A stretch of 64,000 nt of DNA from Gallionellaceae bacterium (GCA_028714735.1 JAQTLU010000002.1:186001-250000); one strand, 5' to 3'; counted from the first letter of the stretch, positions 1 through 9,804 are shown. Numbers and translations: made by a program. Notes: generated from the sequence alone by a model not told the origin.

Positions 1-3000
1 TTCCGCGGCGTGGATGACTACGTCAACGTCTACGTCGCAGGCGGCCTGGCCGAACTGGCGGCCGAAGCGGGCGACGTCAACATCGCCGCCGGTGCCGTGG
101 TGGATGTCAGCGGCCGGGACCTGCTGGCCAGCGGGCAGTCGGCCAATCCCGGCCGCGATGGCAAGGGCAGCGCCGATGCCGGCATGTTGAGCCTCCACGC
201 CAGCGGCAATCTCAACCTGGCTGGCGAACTGAAGGGCGACATCGTCCTGCCCGATCCGGACCTGGCCGGGGATGGGGCGGCGCGCCGGCCCGCGGGCGGC
301 GTGCTGGTCGTGGATGCGGGCAGCCTGACCGGCGGCGTCACCAACCTGCTCAACCGGGCGAGCGGTTTCGGCAGGGAATTCAGCCTGCGCCAGCGCAACG
401 GCGACCTGATCGTCGCCGCTGCCGACACCATCACCGCCGAGCGGGTCAACCTGGCCGCCGACAACGGCGTGCTGGATATCGCCGGGAAGATCGATGCCAG
501 GGCACCGGAAGGCGGCTGGGTCACCGCCGCCGCGGGCAGGGAACTGTACCTGCGCGACGGCGCCGCGATCGACGCGCGGGCGACCGGCGCCAACCAGCGG
601 GGTGGCGAGGTCTGGCTGCTCAGCGGCATGGACAAGGATCATGTCGCCGGCGATGCCCATGCGGGCGCGCTGGTGCTGGAGAACGGTTCCGCCATCGACG
701 TGGCCGGCACCCTGGCAATTGACGGCCGGACCACCCAGTCGGTCGGCGGTCGCGTGCACCTGCAGGCCCCCAGGCTGGCCAACGGGCAGGATGTGCGCAT
801 CACGGAAAGCGATGGCGTCTATGACAACAACGATGGCCATGGCGCCATCGGCAGCGACATCTCGGGCGCGGCCCTGATCGAGGCGATCGGCAACAAGGTG
901 TACGAGTACGGCACCGTGGGGAGCAGCCAGCTGACCACGATCAGGAACGACAGCCAGACCTACATGAACACGTTCGCCGCCGCGCAGTCCAGGCTGGCCG
1001 GCAACGCACCGGGCAGCGCCTTCCACGTCCGGCCGGGCGTCGAGGTGCGCAGCGCGGGTGACCTGATCTTCAGCAACGATTACGACTTCGGCGCCATCAC
1101 CGCGGTGACCCAGAACCAGCCCGGCACGCTCACCCTCCGGGCCCAGGGCAACCTGCTTATCAACGGCAACCTGAGCGATGGCTTCAACAGCGCGACGGGG
1201 ACCACCCTGGACGGCGGCGATTCCTGGTCCTACCGCCTGGCGGCGGGAGCGGATCTGGCGGCGGCCGATCCCATGGCGGTCCGGCGCCATGTCGACCCGG
1301 CGACGGGGGATTTCGTCCTCAAGGGCGGCAAGCTGGTCCGTACCGGCACCGGGGCGATCCAGATCGCCGCCGCGGGCGACATCGAGATCGGCCTGAGCTA
1401 TTCGACCTACGATGCCTCGGCCAAGGAGAATGCCTCCTATAACAAGGCCTCCGTGATCTATAGCGCTGGCCGCGCCGACACCACGGCCGGATTCGCCAAG
1501 CCAGGCGATGCCAGTTTCAAGGCCTACTACCCCGTCGACGGCGGTAGCATCGATCTCGTCGCGGGCGGTTCCATCAGGGCACCCGTCGTCCCCGAGCTGA
1601 TGAACCAGTGGCTGGTTCGGCGCGGCCTCGAAGGCAGCGACGGCAGCATCACCACGGCGCTCACCTGGGGCATCGACTTCCGCTACTTCGACCAGGGCGT
1701 CGGCGCCCTGGGCGGCGGCAACGTGCGCGTCAGGGCGGGACAGGACATCGAGAACCTGTCCGTTTCCCTGCCTACCACGGGGCGCGACTACGCGAGCCAG
1801 GACATCGGCACCGACATCCTGGAAACCGCCGGCGGCAACCTGGACGTCGCCGCCGGCGGCGACATCCGCAGCGCGGTCTTCTACGTACAGCGGGGAACCG
1901 GCCGGGTGAGCGCCGGCGAGGGCATCGGGGCCATGCCCGGGGATGAAGCCAAGAATCTGCTGCTGGCGCTGGGCGATGCCGTCTTCCAGGTCGATGCCCG
2001 CACGGACCTGACCCTGGAGAGCGCGTTCAACCCGACCGTGGTGCCCATGGGCAAGAACGTCAGTTCCATCCTGGGCAATACGAAGCCGTCCAGCTACTTC
2101 TTCACCTACGGCAGCGGCAGCGGCGTCGACCTGGTCTCCGCCCAGGGGGATATCGTCCTGAACGACAAGATGACCGAGGAGTATTTCTTGCCAATGCTCA
2201 ACGGCGTCAGCCTGAACAATGGCCAGGTTGTCGGCAACGCCTACCTGATCTATCCCGGCAGCCTGAGCGCAGCTGCGGTCAACGGGAACTTGCAGGTGGC
2301 CCGCAGCCTCTGGCTGTATCCCTCGGCCGAAGGCCAGCTGCATCTGTTCGCCGCAGGCGACGTGGCCTTCGGCGCCGATGGCGACGAAGCGCTCGGCATC
2401 CTGGACGAAGCCGCGGTGGTGACGATGTCGGACCAGTCGATCGCCATGCTGTCTTCGGTCACGAATCCCGGGCTGACCTATGCCATCGCGCCGGACGCCG
2501 GCGAGGTGGATCAGCACGCCAGCGTGCCCGTGCACTTGGGCGACGCCGATCCGGTGCGGATCTACGCCGAGAGCGGCGACATCGTCGCCAAGATAGGGAG
2601 CGGCCTGCTGCTGCCCAAGGCGTTCGAAATGCTGGCCGGACGGGACATCGTCAATGCCAACGTGACCGCGCAGAATCTGGACAAGGCACAGACGAGCACA
2701 TTGATGGCCGGCCGCGACCTGCGCTATACCTCGCCGCGCACCGATGCCGGCCTGCTGCAGGGCAACGGCGAAGGCATCCGTATCGGCGGGTCCGGCTATC
2801 TGGAGGTCGTGGCCGGACGCAATATCGACCTCGGCACCGCAGGCGGCATCGTCTCCACGGGCAACCTGGACAATCCCAGCCTGGGCTATGGCGGTGCGGA
2901 CATCGCGTTGCTGGCCGGCATGGGAACCGCACCCGACGCCGACGGCCGCACCCGGGTGCGCCTGCCGGATTACGAGGCCTTCCTGAGCGGGTTCGGCAAC

Positions 3001-4416
3001 CAGGCCGCGGCAGACTACTATGCCGGCCTGATGGATTACGAACGCCTGCGCCAGGCGCTGCTGGACCCGGCCAACGTAGCATTGAGCTACAAGGAGATCC
3101 TGAACAAGCTGGAACAGGCCGACTACCGTGCGGCGATGACGGCGGCGGCCAGGCCCGAATACGAGCGGGCCGTGGCCGCCTTCGAGTCGCTCCTGAACGG
3201 CGGCGTCGCGTCCGCCCGCGCCAAGGCGGCCAGGCGCCTCTATTACAGCGAATTGCAGCAGGCCAGCGACGAGGCCAGCCTGATGAAGCAGCTCGTGGCC
3301 ATGGGCTTCGACCTGAACGACCTGAACAAGGCCGATCAGCCCGGCGTCGTCGAGCGGTTCAACAACACCCTGGCCGGCGCGGGCCTGACCGCGTCCAGCC
3401 TGGAAAACTTCGCCCGTTTCTTCGCGCGTGCGGGGACGCTGGTCGCGGCAAAGCAACCGGGCGACCCGGGCTATGACGTGCGCGCGGACCTCGGCTACGA
3501 CGGCCGCGCCGCCAAGGCGACCGGCGCGTTGCTGCCGGACGGCAATTATGCCGGCGACTTCAATGGCTTCTACAGCCAGGTGCGTACCGAACAGGCCAGC
3601 GATATCGACATGCTGACGCCGGGCGGGAATGTGGTGGTCGGCCTGGTCAACTCCGAGAAGGTGAGCGGCATCGGTGCCGGCGGCTATCGCCCTGCCTCGG
3701 AAACGGGCCTGTACACCGTCAACGGCGGCAGCCTACGCTCCTACTCCAAGGGCGATTTCCTGGTGAACACCGCGCGCGTGTTCACCCTGGGCTGGGAGGC
3801 GACCCTGGGCCGCACGCCCGATCAGTACCTGCTGCGCGACGATATCTTCCTGTACAGCGCGGAGGGCGACGTGGACGCCGGCAAGGGTGCGAAAACCGCC
3901 TCCTCGGCGCCGCCGCCCACCTTCATCACCGATGACAAGGGCTATACGAAATCGGATATCGGCCAGTCGATTTCCGGTTCCGGCATCGGTGTGCTGCTGG
4001 TGCGGGAGGTTCTCAACCGCGGCGATACCTTCCTGATCGCACCGAATGGCGAGGTAAATGCGGGCGATGCCGGCATCCGGGCCTCGGGCAACCTGTTCAT
4101 CGACGCCAACCGGGTCGTCGGAGCCGACAACATCGTCGCGGTCGGGGTGTCGGTCGGCGTGCCGACCGCGGTCGATACCTCCGGCCTGAGCGTATCCGGT
4201 GCCGACAACCTCGGCGATGCGGCCAAGGCGGCGAGCGAGGCCACCGCCAGCCTGGCCTCTTCATCCGAGGAGGCCCAGAAGGCGGCGCAGGAAATGAGGC
4301 AGGCACTGGCGAGTTTCCGTCCCTCCTTCATCGCGGTCGATGTGCTCGGTTTCGGCGTGGGCGGGAATGACGAAGACAACGACGAGGAGCGCCGCCGCCA
4401 CGCAGGCAAGAACTGA
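1..4416 (+). CDS. Filamentous haemagglutinin-family exoprotein, C-terminal part (5' end outside window)
   Basis: The reading frame is open from the first base, so this is the C-terminal 1471 residues of a much longer protein. Most of it is the repetitive pattern of TpsA/FHA beta-helix exoproteins: short strands rich in G, A, D and N with recurring 'AAGGDI', 'GNLLI' and 'AGRDI' turns. An alpha-helical insert lies near 3000-3470. The end (PSFIAVDVLGFGVGG, then an acidic/basic tail) resembles the DUF3739 C-terminus of FHA-like outer-membrane proteins. Family knowledge predicts secretion and surface display through a TpsB-type pore, which must lie outside the window. A 13-bp hairpin follows the stop codon, and an ExbB/ExbD/TonB/porin set follows on the same strand. 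Confidence 0.88.
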   Translation, partial: FRGVDDYVNVYVAGGLAELAAEAGDVNIAAGAVVDVSGRDLLASGQSANPGRDGKGSADAGMLSLHASGNLNLAGELKGDIVLPDPDLAGDGAARRPAGGVLVVDAGSLTGGVTNLLNRASGFGREFSLRQRNGDLIVAAADTITAERVNLAADNGVLDIAGKIDARAPEGGWVTAAAGRELYLRDGAAIDARATGANQRGGEVWLLSGMDKDHVAGDAHAGALVLENGSAIDVAGTLAIDGRTTQSVGGRVHLQAPRLANGQDVRITESDGVYDNNDGHGAIGSDISGAALIEAIGNKVYEYGTVGSSQLTTIRNDSQTYMNTFAAAQSRLAGNAPGSAFHVRPGVEVRSAGDLIFSNDYDFGAITAVTQNQPGTLTLRAQGNLLINGNLSDGFNSATGTTLDGGDSWSYRLAAGADLAAADPMAVRRHVDPATGDFVLKGGKLVRTGTGAIQIAAAGDIEIGLSYSTYDASAKENASYNKASVIYSAGRADTTAGFAKPGDASFKAYYPVDGGSIDLVAGGSIRAPVVPELMNQWLVRRGLEGSDGSITTALTWGIDFRYFDQGVGALGGGNVRVRAGQDIENLSVSLPTTGRDYASQDIGTDILETAGGNLDVAAGGDIRSAVFYVQRGTGRVSAGEGIGAMPGDEAKNLLLALGDAVFQVDARTDLTLESAFNPTVVPMGKNVSSILGNTKPSSYFFTYGSGSGVDLVSAQGDIVLNDKMTEEYFLPMLNGVSLNNGQVVGNAYLIYPGSLSAAAVNGNLQVARSLWLYPSAEGQLHLFAAGDVAFGADGDEALGILDEAAVVTMSDQSIAMLSSVTNPGLTYAIAPDAGEVDQHASVPVHLGDADPVRIYAESGDIVAKIGSGLLLPKAFEMLAGRDIVNANVTAQNLDKAQTSTLMAGRDLRYTSPRTDAGLLQGNGEGIRIGGSGYLEVVAGRNIDLGTAGGIVSTGNLDNPSLGYGGADIALLAGMGTAPDADGRTRVRLPDYEAFLSGFGNQAAADYYAGLMDYERLRQALLDPANVALSYKEILNKLEQADYRAAMTAAARPEYERAVAAFESLLNGGVASARAKAARRLYYSELQQASDEASLMKQLVAMGFDLNDLNKADQPGVVERFNNTLAGAGLTASSLENFARFFARAGTLVAAKQPGDPGYDVRADLGYDGRAAKATGALLPDGNYAGDFNGFYSQVRTEQASDIDMLTPGGNVVVGLVNSEKVSGIGAGGYRPASETGLYTVNGGSLRSYSKGDFLVNTARVFTLGWEATLGRTPDQYLLRDDIFLYSAEGDVDAGKGAKTASSAPPPTFITDDKGYTKSDIGQSISGSGIGVLLVREVLNRGDTFLIAPNGEVNAGDAGIRASGNLFIDANRVVGADNIVAVGVSVGVPTAVDTSGLSVSGADNLGDAAKAASEATASLASSSEEAQKAAQEMRQALASFRPSFIAVDVLGFGVGGNDEDNDEERRRHAGKN

Positions 4417-4429
4417 CCGGCGGCTGCCG

Positions 4430-4459
4430 GTCGGCATGAGCCATTCGGCTCATGCCGAC
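4430..4459 (+). terminator. 13-bp perfect stem-loop after the exoprotein gene
   Basis: GTCGGCATGAGCC pairs perfectly with GGCTCATGCCGAC around an ATTC loop, 13 bases after the exoprotein stop codon. There is no long T tract, only a short TTC. It may be a transcription terminator or an mRNA-stabilising hairpin that separates expression of the giant exoprotein from the next genes. Confidence 0.6.
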
Positions 4460-4521
4460 TTCATGGCGATGTAATGGCCCGCACAGATAATCACCGGCTG
4501 TCCAAGCCCGTGAAGCCAAGC

Positions 4522-6297
4522 ATGCCACGCCTGATCCTGTTCCTTGCCCTGTTGCTGCTCGCCCCCCTTTCCCATGCCTGGTGGAACGGGGATTGGAGCG
4601 CGCGCAAGCAGATCACCCTGGACACCTCGACCTCCGGCGCCGAGACCAGGGAAGGCTTGGTCAACGTGCCGGTGCTGGTGCGCCTGCATACCGGCAACTT
4701 CGACTTCCTGTCGGCCAAGGATGACGGTGCGGACCTGCGCTTCATCGACGGCGACGACAAGACGCCACTGAAGTTTCATATCGAGAAATATGACGCGGTA
4801 AACGAACTGGCCCTGGTCTGGGTACAGGTGGCCAGGCTGCCGCCGGGCAACAAGGCCCAGCATCTGTGGCTGTACTCCGGCAACGAGAAGGCCGGCCCCG
4901 CCGGCGACGCCAAGGGCAGCTACGACGTCAACCAGATCGGCGTCTACCACTTCGCCGAGGCGGCCGGCGCGCCCCAGGACGCCACCGGCTATGCCAACCA
5001 CGCACGGGAATTCAGCGGCGCCCGCTTCGCCGGCGCGGCGATCGGCGGAGGCGTCAAGTTCGACGGCGAGACCACCCTGGTCATCCCGTCCTCGCCCTCG
5101 CTCAAGGTCGGCCCCGCCGCCGGCGCCACCTATTCCGCCTGGGTGCGGGTCGAGGCGGCCGGCCAGAGCTCGATCCTGTTCAGCCACCAGGATGGCGGCA
5201 AGTCCATCGTGCTGGCGCTGGAGAACGGCCAGGTGGTGGCGACGGTCAACGACGGCAGCGTCAGCCTGCGCACCAGCCCCGGCGTCGATCTGCCGCCGGG
5301 ATCGTGGCACCACGTCGCCCTGGCGGTGGGCGAGGAGGCCAGGCTGTACGTGAATGGCCAGAAGGTCGCTGAAGTGGCCGCCCGCTGCCCCGAGCTGGCC
5401 GGTGAACTGACTGTTGGGCGCGGCTTCAAGGGCGAGCTGGACGAACTGGAACTGGCCAACGCGGCGCGCAGCGCCGACTGGATCCGGGTCGCCGCCCTGG
5501 GCCAGGGCGGCGATGCCAGGTTGGTGGCGTATGGCGAGGACGAGGCGGCGGATGCCGGCGGCGGCACCTCCTACTTCGGCGTCATCCTGCAGAACGTGAC
5601 CCTGGACGGCTGGGTGGTGATCGTGATCCTGATGGTCATGATGGCCATCGCCTTCATGGTCATGATCAGCAAGGCCCTGGTGGTCAACAAGACCGACAAG
5701 TCGAACGCGGAATTCCTCGATGCCTTCCGCGGCCTGCGCCAGGACGAGGCGGGCAGCCTCGATGCCGGCGAAGATCCGGACGAGTCCGACCTGAAGGATT
5801 CCGCCCTGCTGACGGCCATGTTCGGCAAGCACGACCACTACCAGAATTCCTCCCTGTACCGCATCTACCATGCCGGCATCCAGGAATTGAAGCGCCGCTT
5901 CGGCGACGCCGGCCATGGCGAGCTGTCGCCCCAGGCGATTGACGTGGTCAAGGCCACCCTGGACGGCACCCTGGTGCGCGAGAACCAGAAGCTCAACAGC
6001 CTGATGGTGTTGCTCACCATCGCCATCTCCGGCGGCCCCTTCCTGGGCCTGCTCGGCACCGTGGTGGGGGTGATGATCACCTTCGCCGCCATCGCCGCCA
6101 CCGGCGACGTCAACATCGCCGCCATCGCGCCCGGCATCGCCGCCGCCCTGGTGGCCACCGTGGCCGGCCTGGCGGTCGCCATCCCGGCCCTGTTCGGCTA
6201 CAACTACCTGGGCTCGCGCATCAAGGCGATCTCCGCCGACATGCACGTGTTCGTGGACGAATTCCTGGCCAAGATCGCCGAGAGCTACAGTCGCTGA
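4522..6297 (+). CDS. DUF2341/LamG-ExbB fusion protein (MotA/TolQ/ExbB proton channel)
   Basis: A 591-residue protein. It starts with a signal peptide (MPRLILFLALLLLAPLSHA), then a DUF2341-like segment ('WWNGDWSARKQITLD'), then a LamG/concanavalin-type domain at about residues 160-330 ('SAWVRVEA', 'WHHVALAVG', 'LDELELANAARS'). The C-terminal 230 residues are an ExbB/TolQ/MotA channel with membrane segments near 362-386, 494-524 and 534-564 ('GGPFLGLLGTVVGVM'). ExbB with ExbD uses the proton gradient to drive TonB. Here a predicted periplasmic carbohydrate- or ligand-binding type domain is joined to the channel. An upstream in-frame ATG at 4474 would add 16 residues; the signal peptide favours 4522. 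exbD follows after 10 bp. Confidence 0.9.
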   Translation: MPRLILFLALLLLAPLSHAWWNGDWSARKQITLDTSTSGAETREGLVNVPVLVRLHTGNFDFLSAKDDGADLRFIDGDDKTPLKFHIEKYDAVNELALVWVQVARLPPGNKAQHLWLYSGNEKAGPAGDAKGSYDVNQIGVYHFAEAAGAPQDATGYANHAREFSGARFAGAAIGGGVKFDGETTLVIPSSPSLKVGPAAGATYSAWVRVEAAGQSSILFSHQDGGKSIVLALENGQVVATVNDGSVSLRTSPGVDLPPGSWHHVALAVGEEARLYVNGQKVAEVAARCPELAGELTVGRGFKGELDELELANAARSADWIRVAALGQGGDARLVAYGEDEAADAGGGTSYFGVILQNVTLDGWVVIVILMVMMAIAFMVMISKALVVNKTDKSNAEFLDAFRGLRQDEAGSLDAGEDPDESDLKDSALLTAMFGKHDHYQNSSLYRIYHAGIQELKRRFGDAGHGELSPQAIDVVKATLDGTLVRENQKLNSLMVLLTIAISGGPFLGLLGTVVGVMITFAAIAATGDVNIAAIAPGIAAALVATVAGLAVAIPALFGYNYLGSRIKAISADMHVFVDEFLAKIAESYSR

Positions 6298-6307
6298 GGA
6301 GCCCGCC

Positions 6308-6715
6308 ATGGCCGAAATCCGGGAAGACAACGAGCCGTTCGACGACATCAACGTCACGCCCATGCTGGACCTGGCCTATGTGCTGCTGGTGATCTTCATC
6401 ATCATGACCACGGCGACGGTGCAGGGCATCCAGGTCAACCTGCCCAAGGCCAGCAACACTCCCAGCCTGGCCAAGCCGAAGACCAAGGCGGTGACCATCG
6501 ACGCCAGCGGCCAGGTCTACCTGGACACCTATCCGGTGACCATGGGCGAGCTGGAAAGCCGTCTGCAGGCCTTCAAGGCGGCGGTGCCCGACCTGCCGGT
6601 GGTGATCAAGGGCGACGCCAGCGTCCAGTACCAGAAGGTGGTCGACGTGATGGACGTGTGCGGCCGCCTGGACATCACCCAGCTGGGTCTGGTGACCGGG
6701 AAGCTGGGCAAGTGA
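6308..6715 (+). CDS. exbD: ExbD/TolR-family biopolymer transport protein
   Basis: A 135-residue single-pass inner-membrane protein. 'INVTPMLDLAYVLLVIFIIMT' is the ExbD/TolR signature; the aspartate in MLD is the conserved proton-pathway residue. A periplasmic domain of about 90 residues follows, with the usual 'VVIKGDASVQYQKVVDVMD' end. A GAGGAG ribosome binding site overlaps the stop of the ExbB-fusion gene, so the two are translationally close. Together with the preceding and following genes it should form a TonB energy-transducing complex. Confidence 0.95.
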   Translation: MAEIREDNEPFDDINVTPMLDLAYVLLVIFIIMTTATVQGIQVNLPKASNTPSLAKPKTKAVTIDASGQVYLDTYPVTMGELESRLQAFKAAVPDLPVVIKGDASVQYQKVVDVMDVCGRLDITQLGLVTGKLGK

Positions 6716-6725
6716 GGGGCGGCGA

Positions 6726-7388
6726 TTGACGTCCGCAGCGCGACACCCGTGGCGCAGGAAATTGCCGGCCCTCCTCGGCGGCGGTTTCCTGCTGCTGTTC
6801 ACGGCCGCGGTGGTGTACATGGTATGGAATTTCATCAGCAACGCCGAGAAGCCGCAGGCGCCCAGGGTGCAGCGGATTTCCCTGATCAAGCCGCCGCCGC
6901 CCAGGCCGCCCGAGGAAAAGCCGCCCGAGCCGGAAAAGGTCGAGCAGCCCAAGGAAGAGATGCCGATCGAGCAACCGCAACCGACCCCGGAGGCGGCCGA
7001 CCAGCCGCCGCCCGGCCCGGACCTGGCGGTCGAGGGCGAGGGCGGGGCCGGCAACGATTTCTTCGGCCTGCTCGGCAAGAAGCGGGTGACCGAACTGGGC
7101 GGTCGCGGCGGCGACCGCGAGGCGTGGTACGGCCGCCTCATCTCGCACAGCATCGAGGACAGCCTGCGCCGTTCCCGCCGCCTCAAGGGCAGCGAGTACC
7201 TGGTGACCCTGAATGTCTGGTTCGATGCCGGCGGCGCGGTGCAGAAGGTACAGCTGGTGCGCGGCAGCGGCAGTACGGAGACCGATACCGCGATCCGAGA
7301 GGAACTGCTGGCCCTGCCGCCGATGCGCGAGGCCTTCCCCGACGACCTGCCCCAGCCGGTGCGCCTGCGCCTTTCGTCGCGGGCCTGA
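6726..7388 (+). CDS. TonB-like energy transducer (TTG start)
   Basis: A 220-residue protein with a basic N-terminus, one membrane helix (about 14-36), a proline/glutamate-rich periplasmic spacer (about 55-105, 'PPPPRPPEEKPPEPEK') and a C-terminal domain resembling TonB C-terminal domains ('WYGRLISHSIEDSLRRSRR', 'NVWFDAGGAVQKVQLVRGSGS'). No in-frame ATG lies near the start; TTG at 6726 follows a GAGGGGCGG ribosome binding site 10 bp after exbD. It is expected to couple the ExbB/ExbD motor to an outer-membrane partner. The neighbouring porin is one candidate, but no TonB-dependent receptor is visible in this window. Confidence 0.85.
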   Translation: MTSAARHPWRRKLPALLGGGFLLLFTAAVVYMVWNFISNAEKPQAPRVQRISLIKPPPPRPPEEKPPEPEKVEQPKEEMPIEQPQPTPEAADQPPPGPDLAVEGEGGAGNDFFGLLGKKRVTELGGRGGDREAWYGRLISHSIEDSLRRSRRLKGSEYLVTLNVWFDAGGAVQKVQLVRGSGSTETDTAIREELLALPPMREAFPDDLPQPVRLRLSSRA

Positions 7389-7410
7389 GGACCACCCGAG
7401 GCCGACACGC

Positions 7411-9000
7411 ATGAACAACCCTAGTGAAATGGATCGATCCATGCAGAACAGCAAGCTATGCATCGCCCTGGCCGTGGCCGGGCTCATCGCCGTGCAACCC
7501 GTCCAGGCGGGCGAGCGCGAGGAACTGGAGTCCCTGCGCCAGACCACCCTGGCCATCATCGATGCCCTGGTGGAAAAGGGCATCCTCGACAAGGAGGCAG
7601 CCGAGGCCATGGTCAAGCAGGCCGAGGCGAAGGGTCGCGAACAGGCCGAGGCGGTGGCCAGGGCAGACGCCGGCGTGGTGCGGGTGCCCTACATCCCCGA
7701 GGTGGTGAAGCGGGAGATCCGCGAACAGATCCGCCAGGAGGTGGTGGCCCAGGCCAGGACCGAGCGTTGGGGCGACGTCAACGCGGTGCCCGAGTGGGTC
7801 AGCCGGATCAAGCTGGAAGGCGATTTCCGTCTGCGCTATCAGAATGACCTGTTTGCGAGCGGCAACGCATCAGGCAATGATTTTGTCGATACGCCGTACG
7901 GCCTGGGATCGACCGACAGCCCGATCAATACCGCTGAGGACCGCAAGCGCGGGCGCATTCGCGCCCGACTGGGCCTGCTGGCCAAGCTGACCGACACGGT
8001 GTCCACCGGATTCCGCATCACCACCGGGAACACGTCCGACCCCGTATCGACCAACCAGACCCTGGGCAACAGCTTCAACAAGAACTCGCTCGTGCTGGAT
8101 CGTGCCTATGCCAAGGTCGAGCCTTCGGATTGGCTGAGCGTTTCCGGCGGCCGCATTCCCAACCCGTTCTTCAGCACCGACCTGGTCTGGGACGACGACC
8201 TGAACTTCGACGGCATCGCCGCCACCTTCAAGCCCTGGCCGCAGGCGGTCATGGACGCCAAGCCCTTCATCACGTTCGGTGCCTTCCCGCTGCAGGAGGT
8301 CGAGACCTCGAATACCAATCTGGCCAAGGACAAATGGCTGTTCGCGACCCAGGCGGGCCTGGATTGGCACAGCGGCGCCTTCAGCCGCTGGCGTTTCGGC
8401 CTGGCCTACTACGACTACAGCAACATCCGCGCGGTCGCCGATCCCACGGTGGACGGCCTGTACGACTACGCCAATTCCATCCTGTCCTATCGCCAGAAGG
8501 GCAACACGGTGTTCGAGGTGGCGCCCACGGATGCCGCGGGACGCTATGGCCTGGCCTCGGACTACCGGCTGGCCAACTTGACCGCCATGGCCGACTTTTC
8601 CCATTTCGATCCCCTGCACGTGATCCTGTCCGCGGACGTGGTGAAGAACCTCGGCTATAAGCTGAGCGATGACGCCAGGACCCAGCTTGGTTCCGACTAC
8701 AAGGAACGGACCCTGGGCTGGCAGGCCAAGGTCACCGTGGGCAAGCCGAGCATCGAACTGCCGGGCGACTGGCAGGTGTACCTGGGTTACCGCCATCTGG
8801 AGCGGGATGCCGTGCTGGACGCCTTCGCCGATTCCGACTTCCGCCTGGGCGGCACCAACTCCAAGGGTTATTACCTTGGCGGCTCCTACGGCGTCGACCG
8901 CAATGCCTGGCTGTCCGCCAAATGGCTGTCGGCCGACCAGATCGATGGCCCGGCGCTCGGCGTGGATGTGCTGCAAGTGGACTTCAATGCCAAGTTCTGA
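7411..9000 (+). CDS. Putative outer-membrane porin
   Basis: A 529-residue protein matching the 'putative porin' type. It has a signal peptide (starting MQNSKLCIALAVAG from the alternative ATG at 7441), a helical coiled-coil segment (about 35-115, 'EREELESLRQTTLAIIDALVEKG'), then a beta-rich barrel beginning 'SRIKLEGDFRLRYQND' and ending in phenylalanine ('LQVDFNAKF'), the usual BAM insertion signal. The coiled coil may anchor the pore to peptidoglycan or lie against the inner-membrane partner. The ATG at 7411 has GAGG 9 bases upstream. It follows the tonB-like gene by 22 bp and overlaps the next gene, so it is probably in the same operon. Confidence 0.85.
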   Translation: MNNPSEMDRSMQNSKLCIALAVAGLIAVQPVQAGEREELESLRQTTLAIIDALVEKGILDKEAAEAMVKQAEAKGREQAEAVARADAGVVRVPYIPEVVKREIREQIRQEVVAQARTERWGDVNAVPEWVSRIKLEGDFRLRYQNDLFASGNASGNDFVDTPYGLGSTDSPINTAEDRKRGRIRARLGLLAKLTDTVSTGFRITTGNTSDPVSTNQTLGNSFNKNSLVLDRAYAKVEPSDWLSVSGGRIPNPFFSTDLVWDDDLNFDGIAATFKPWPQAVMDAKPFITFGAFPLQEVETSNTNLAKDKWLFATQAGLDWHSGAFSRWRFGLAYYDYSNIRAVADPTVDGLYDYANSILSYRQKGNTVFEVAPTDAAGRYGLASDYRLANLTAMADFSHFDPLHVILSADVVKNLGYKLSDDARTQLGSDYKERTLGWQAKVTVGKPSIELPGDWQVYLGYRHLERDAVLDAFADSDFRLGGTNSKGYYLGGSYGVDRNAWLSAKWLSADQIDGPALGVDVLQVDFNAKF

Positions 9001-9784
9001 CGCCCTGGCCCGGTCCCTGGCGGTCCTGCTGGGGCTGGCCGCGCTGGTGCCGCCGGCCTTCGGTTTCGATCCCGAGCGGGACACCTGGCTGCTGCCGGCC
9101 GAGTCCGCGTGGCCGGCCGAGGCGCGCCGGCCGGTGGCCCCGCTCGAATTCGCCCGCATCCGGGCGACCGCCAACGACCAGGATCCGGAATACGCCACGG
9201 CCGACCAGCTGGCCCTCATCGACGCCGCGCAGCGGGGCGATCGGAATGGCCTGGAGGCGCTGTTGAAGCGCGGGGTCAACCCCAATGGCCGGCCGGACCT
9301 CTGGGGCAGGAGCGCCCTGATCCACGCCGTGGAGCGGGACGACGTGGCGATGGTGCGCCTCCTGCTGGAGGCCGGGGCCGATCCCGATCTCAAGGCCGGC
9401 AGCTATCGGCCGCTGGGCCTGGCCGCCTTCCTCGGCCACGCCCGCATCGCCAGGCAGTTGCTCAGGGCCGGGGCGAACCCGGACCTCAAGAGCGACGACG
9501 GCAACACGCCGCTGACTGCCGCCGCCGGGATGAACCGCCTGGAGGCGATCCGGGTGCTGCTCGCCGGCCATGCCGACTACACCCTGTTCAACCTGGAAGG
9601 CCGGACCGCCCTGAGCGTGGCGGCGCTGGCAGGCTTCGAGGCGGCGGTGCGCCTGATGCTGGAAAGCGGCGTCGACGCCAACGTCCCGGACCGGACTGGC
9701 GGCACGGCGATGGTCTCCGCGGGCATCGACGGTCATAAGCCGATCCTGGCGCTGCTGGTTCAACACGGCGCCGAAACACGCTGA
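8987..9784 (+). CDS. Exported ankyrin-repeat protein
   Basis: A 265-residue protein starting inside the last codons of the porin gene (14-bp overlap), with a signal peptide (SLAVLLGLAALVPPAFG). From about residue 75 it carries five ankyrin repeats, for example 'LIDAAQRGDRNGLEALLKRG', 'ALIHAVERDDVAMVRLLLEA' and 'PLTAAAGMNRLEAIRVLLAG'. Ankyrin repeats bind proteins, so a periplasmic scaffold or chaperone for the exoprotein or TonB complex is plausible but inferred. The overlap indicates translational coupling to the porin. Confidence 0.85.
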   Translation: MPSSDALARSLAVLLGLAALVPPAFGFDPERDTWLLPAESAWPAEARRPVAPLEFARIRATANDQDPEYATADQLALIDAAQRGDRNGLEALLKRGVNPNGRPDLWGRSALIHAVERDDVAMVRLLLEAGADPDLKAGSYRPLGLAAFLGHARIARQLLRAGANPDLKSDDGNTPLTAAAGMNRLEAIRVLLAGHADYTLFNLEGRTALSVAALAGFEAAVRLMLESGVDANVPDRTGGTAMVSAGIDGHKPILALLVQHGAETR

Positions 9785-9804
9785 GCAGGTATCGAGCAAA
9801 GGAA

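Noticed and set aside
4450-6363. 637-residue open frame on the minus strand
   Set aside because: It is antisense to the DUF2341-ExbB gene, is Gly/His/Asp-rich low-complexity sequence typical of the complement of GC-rich genes, and has no family resemblance.
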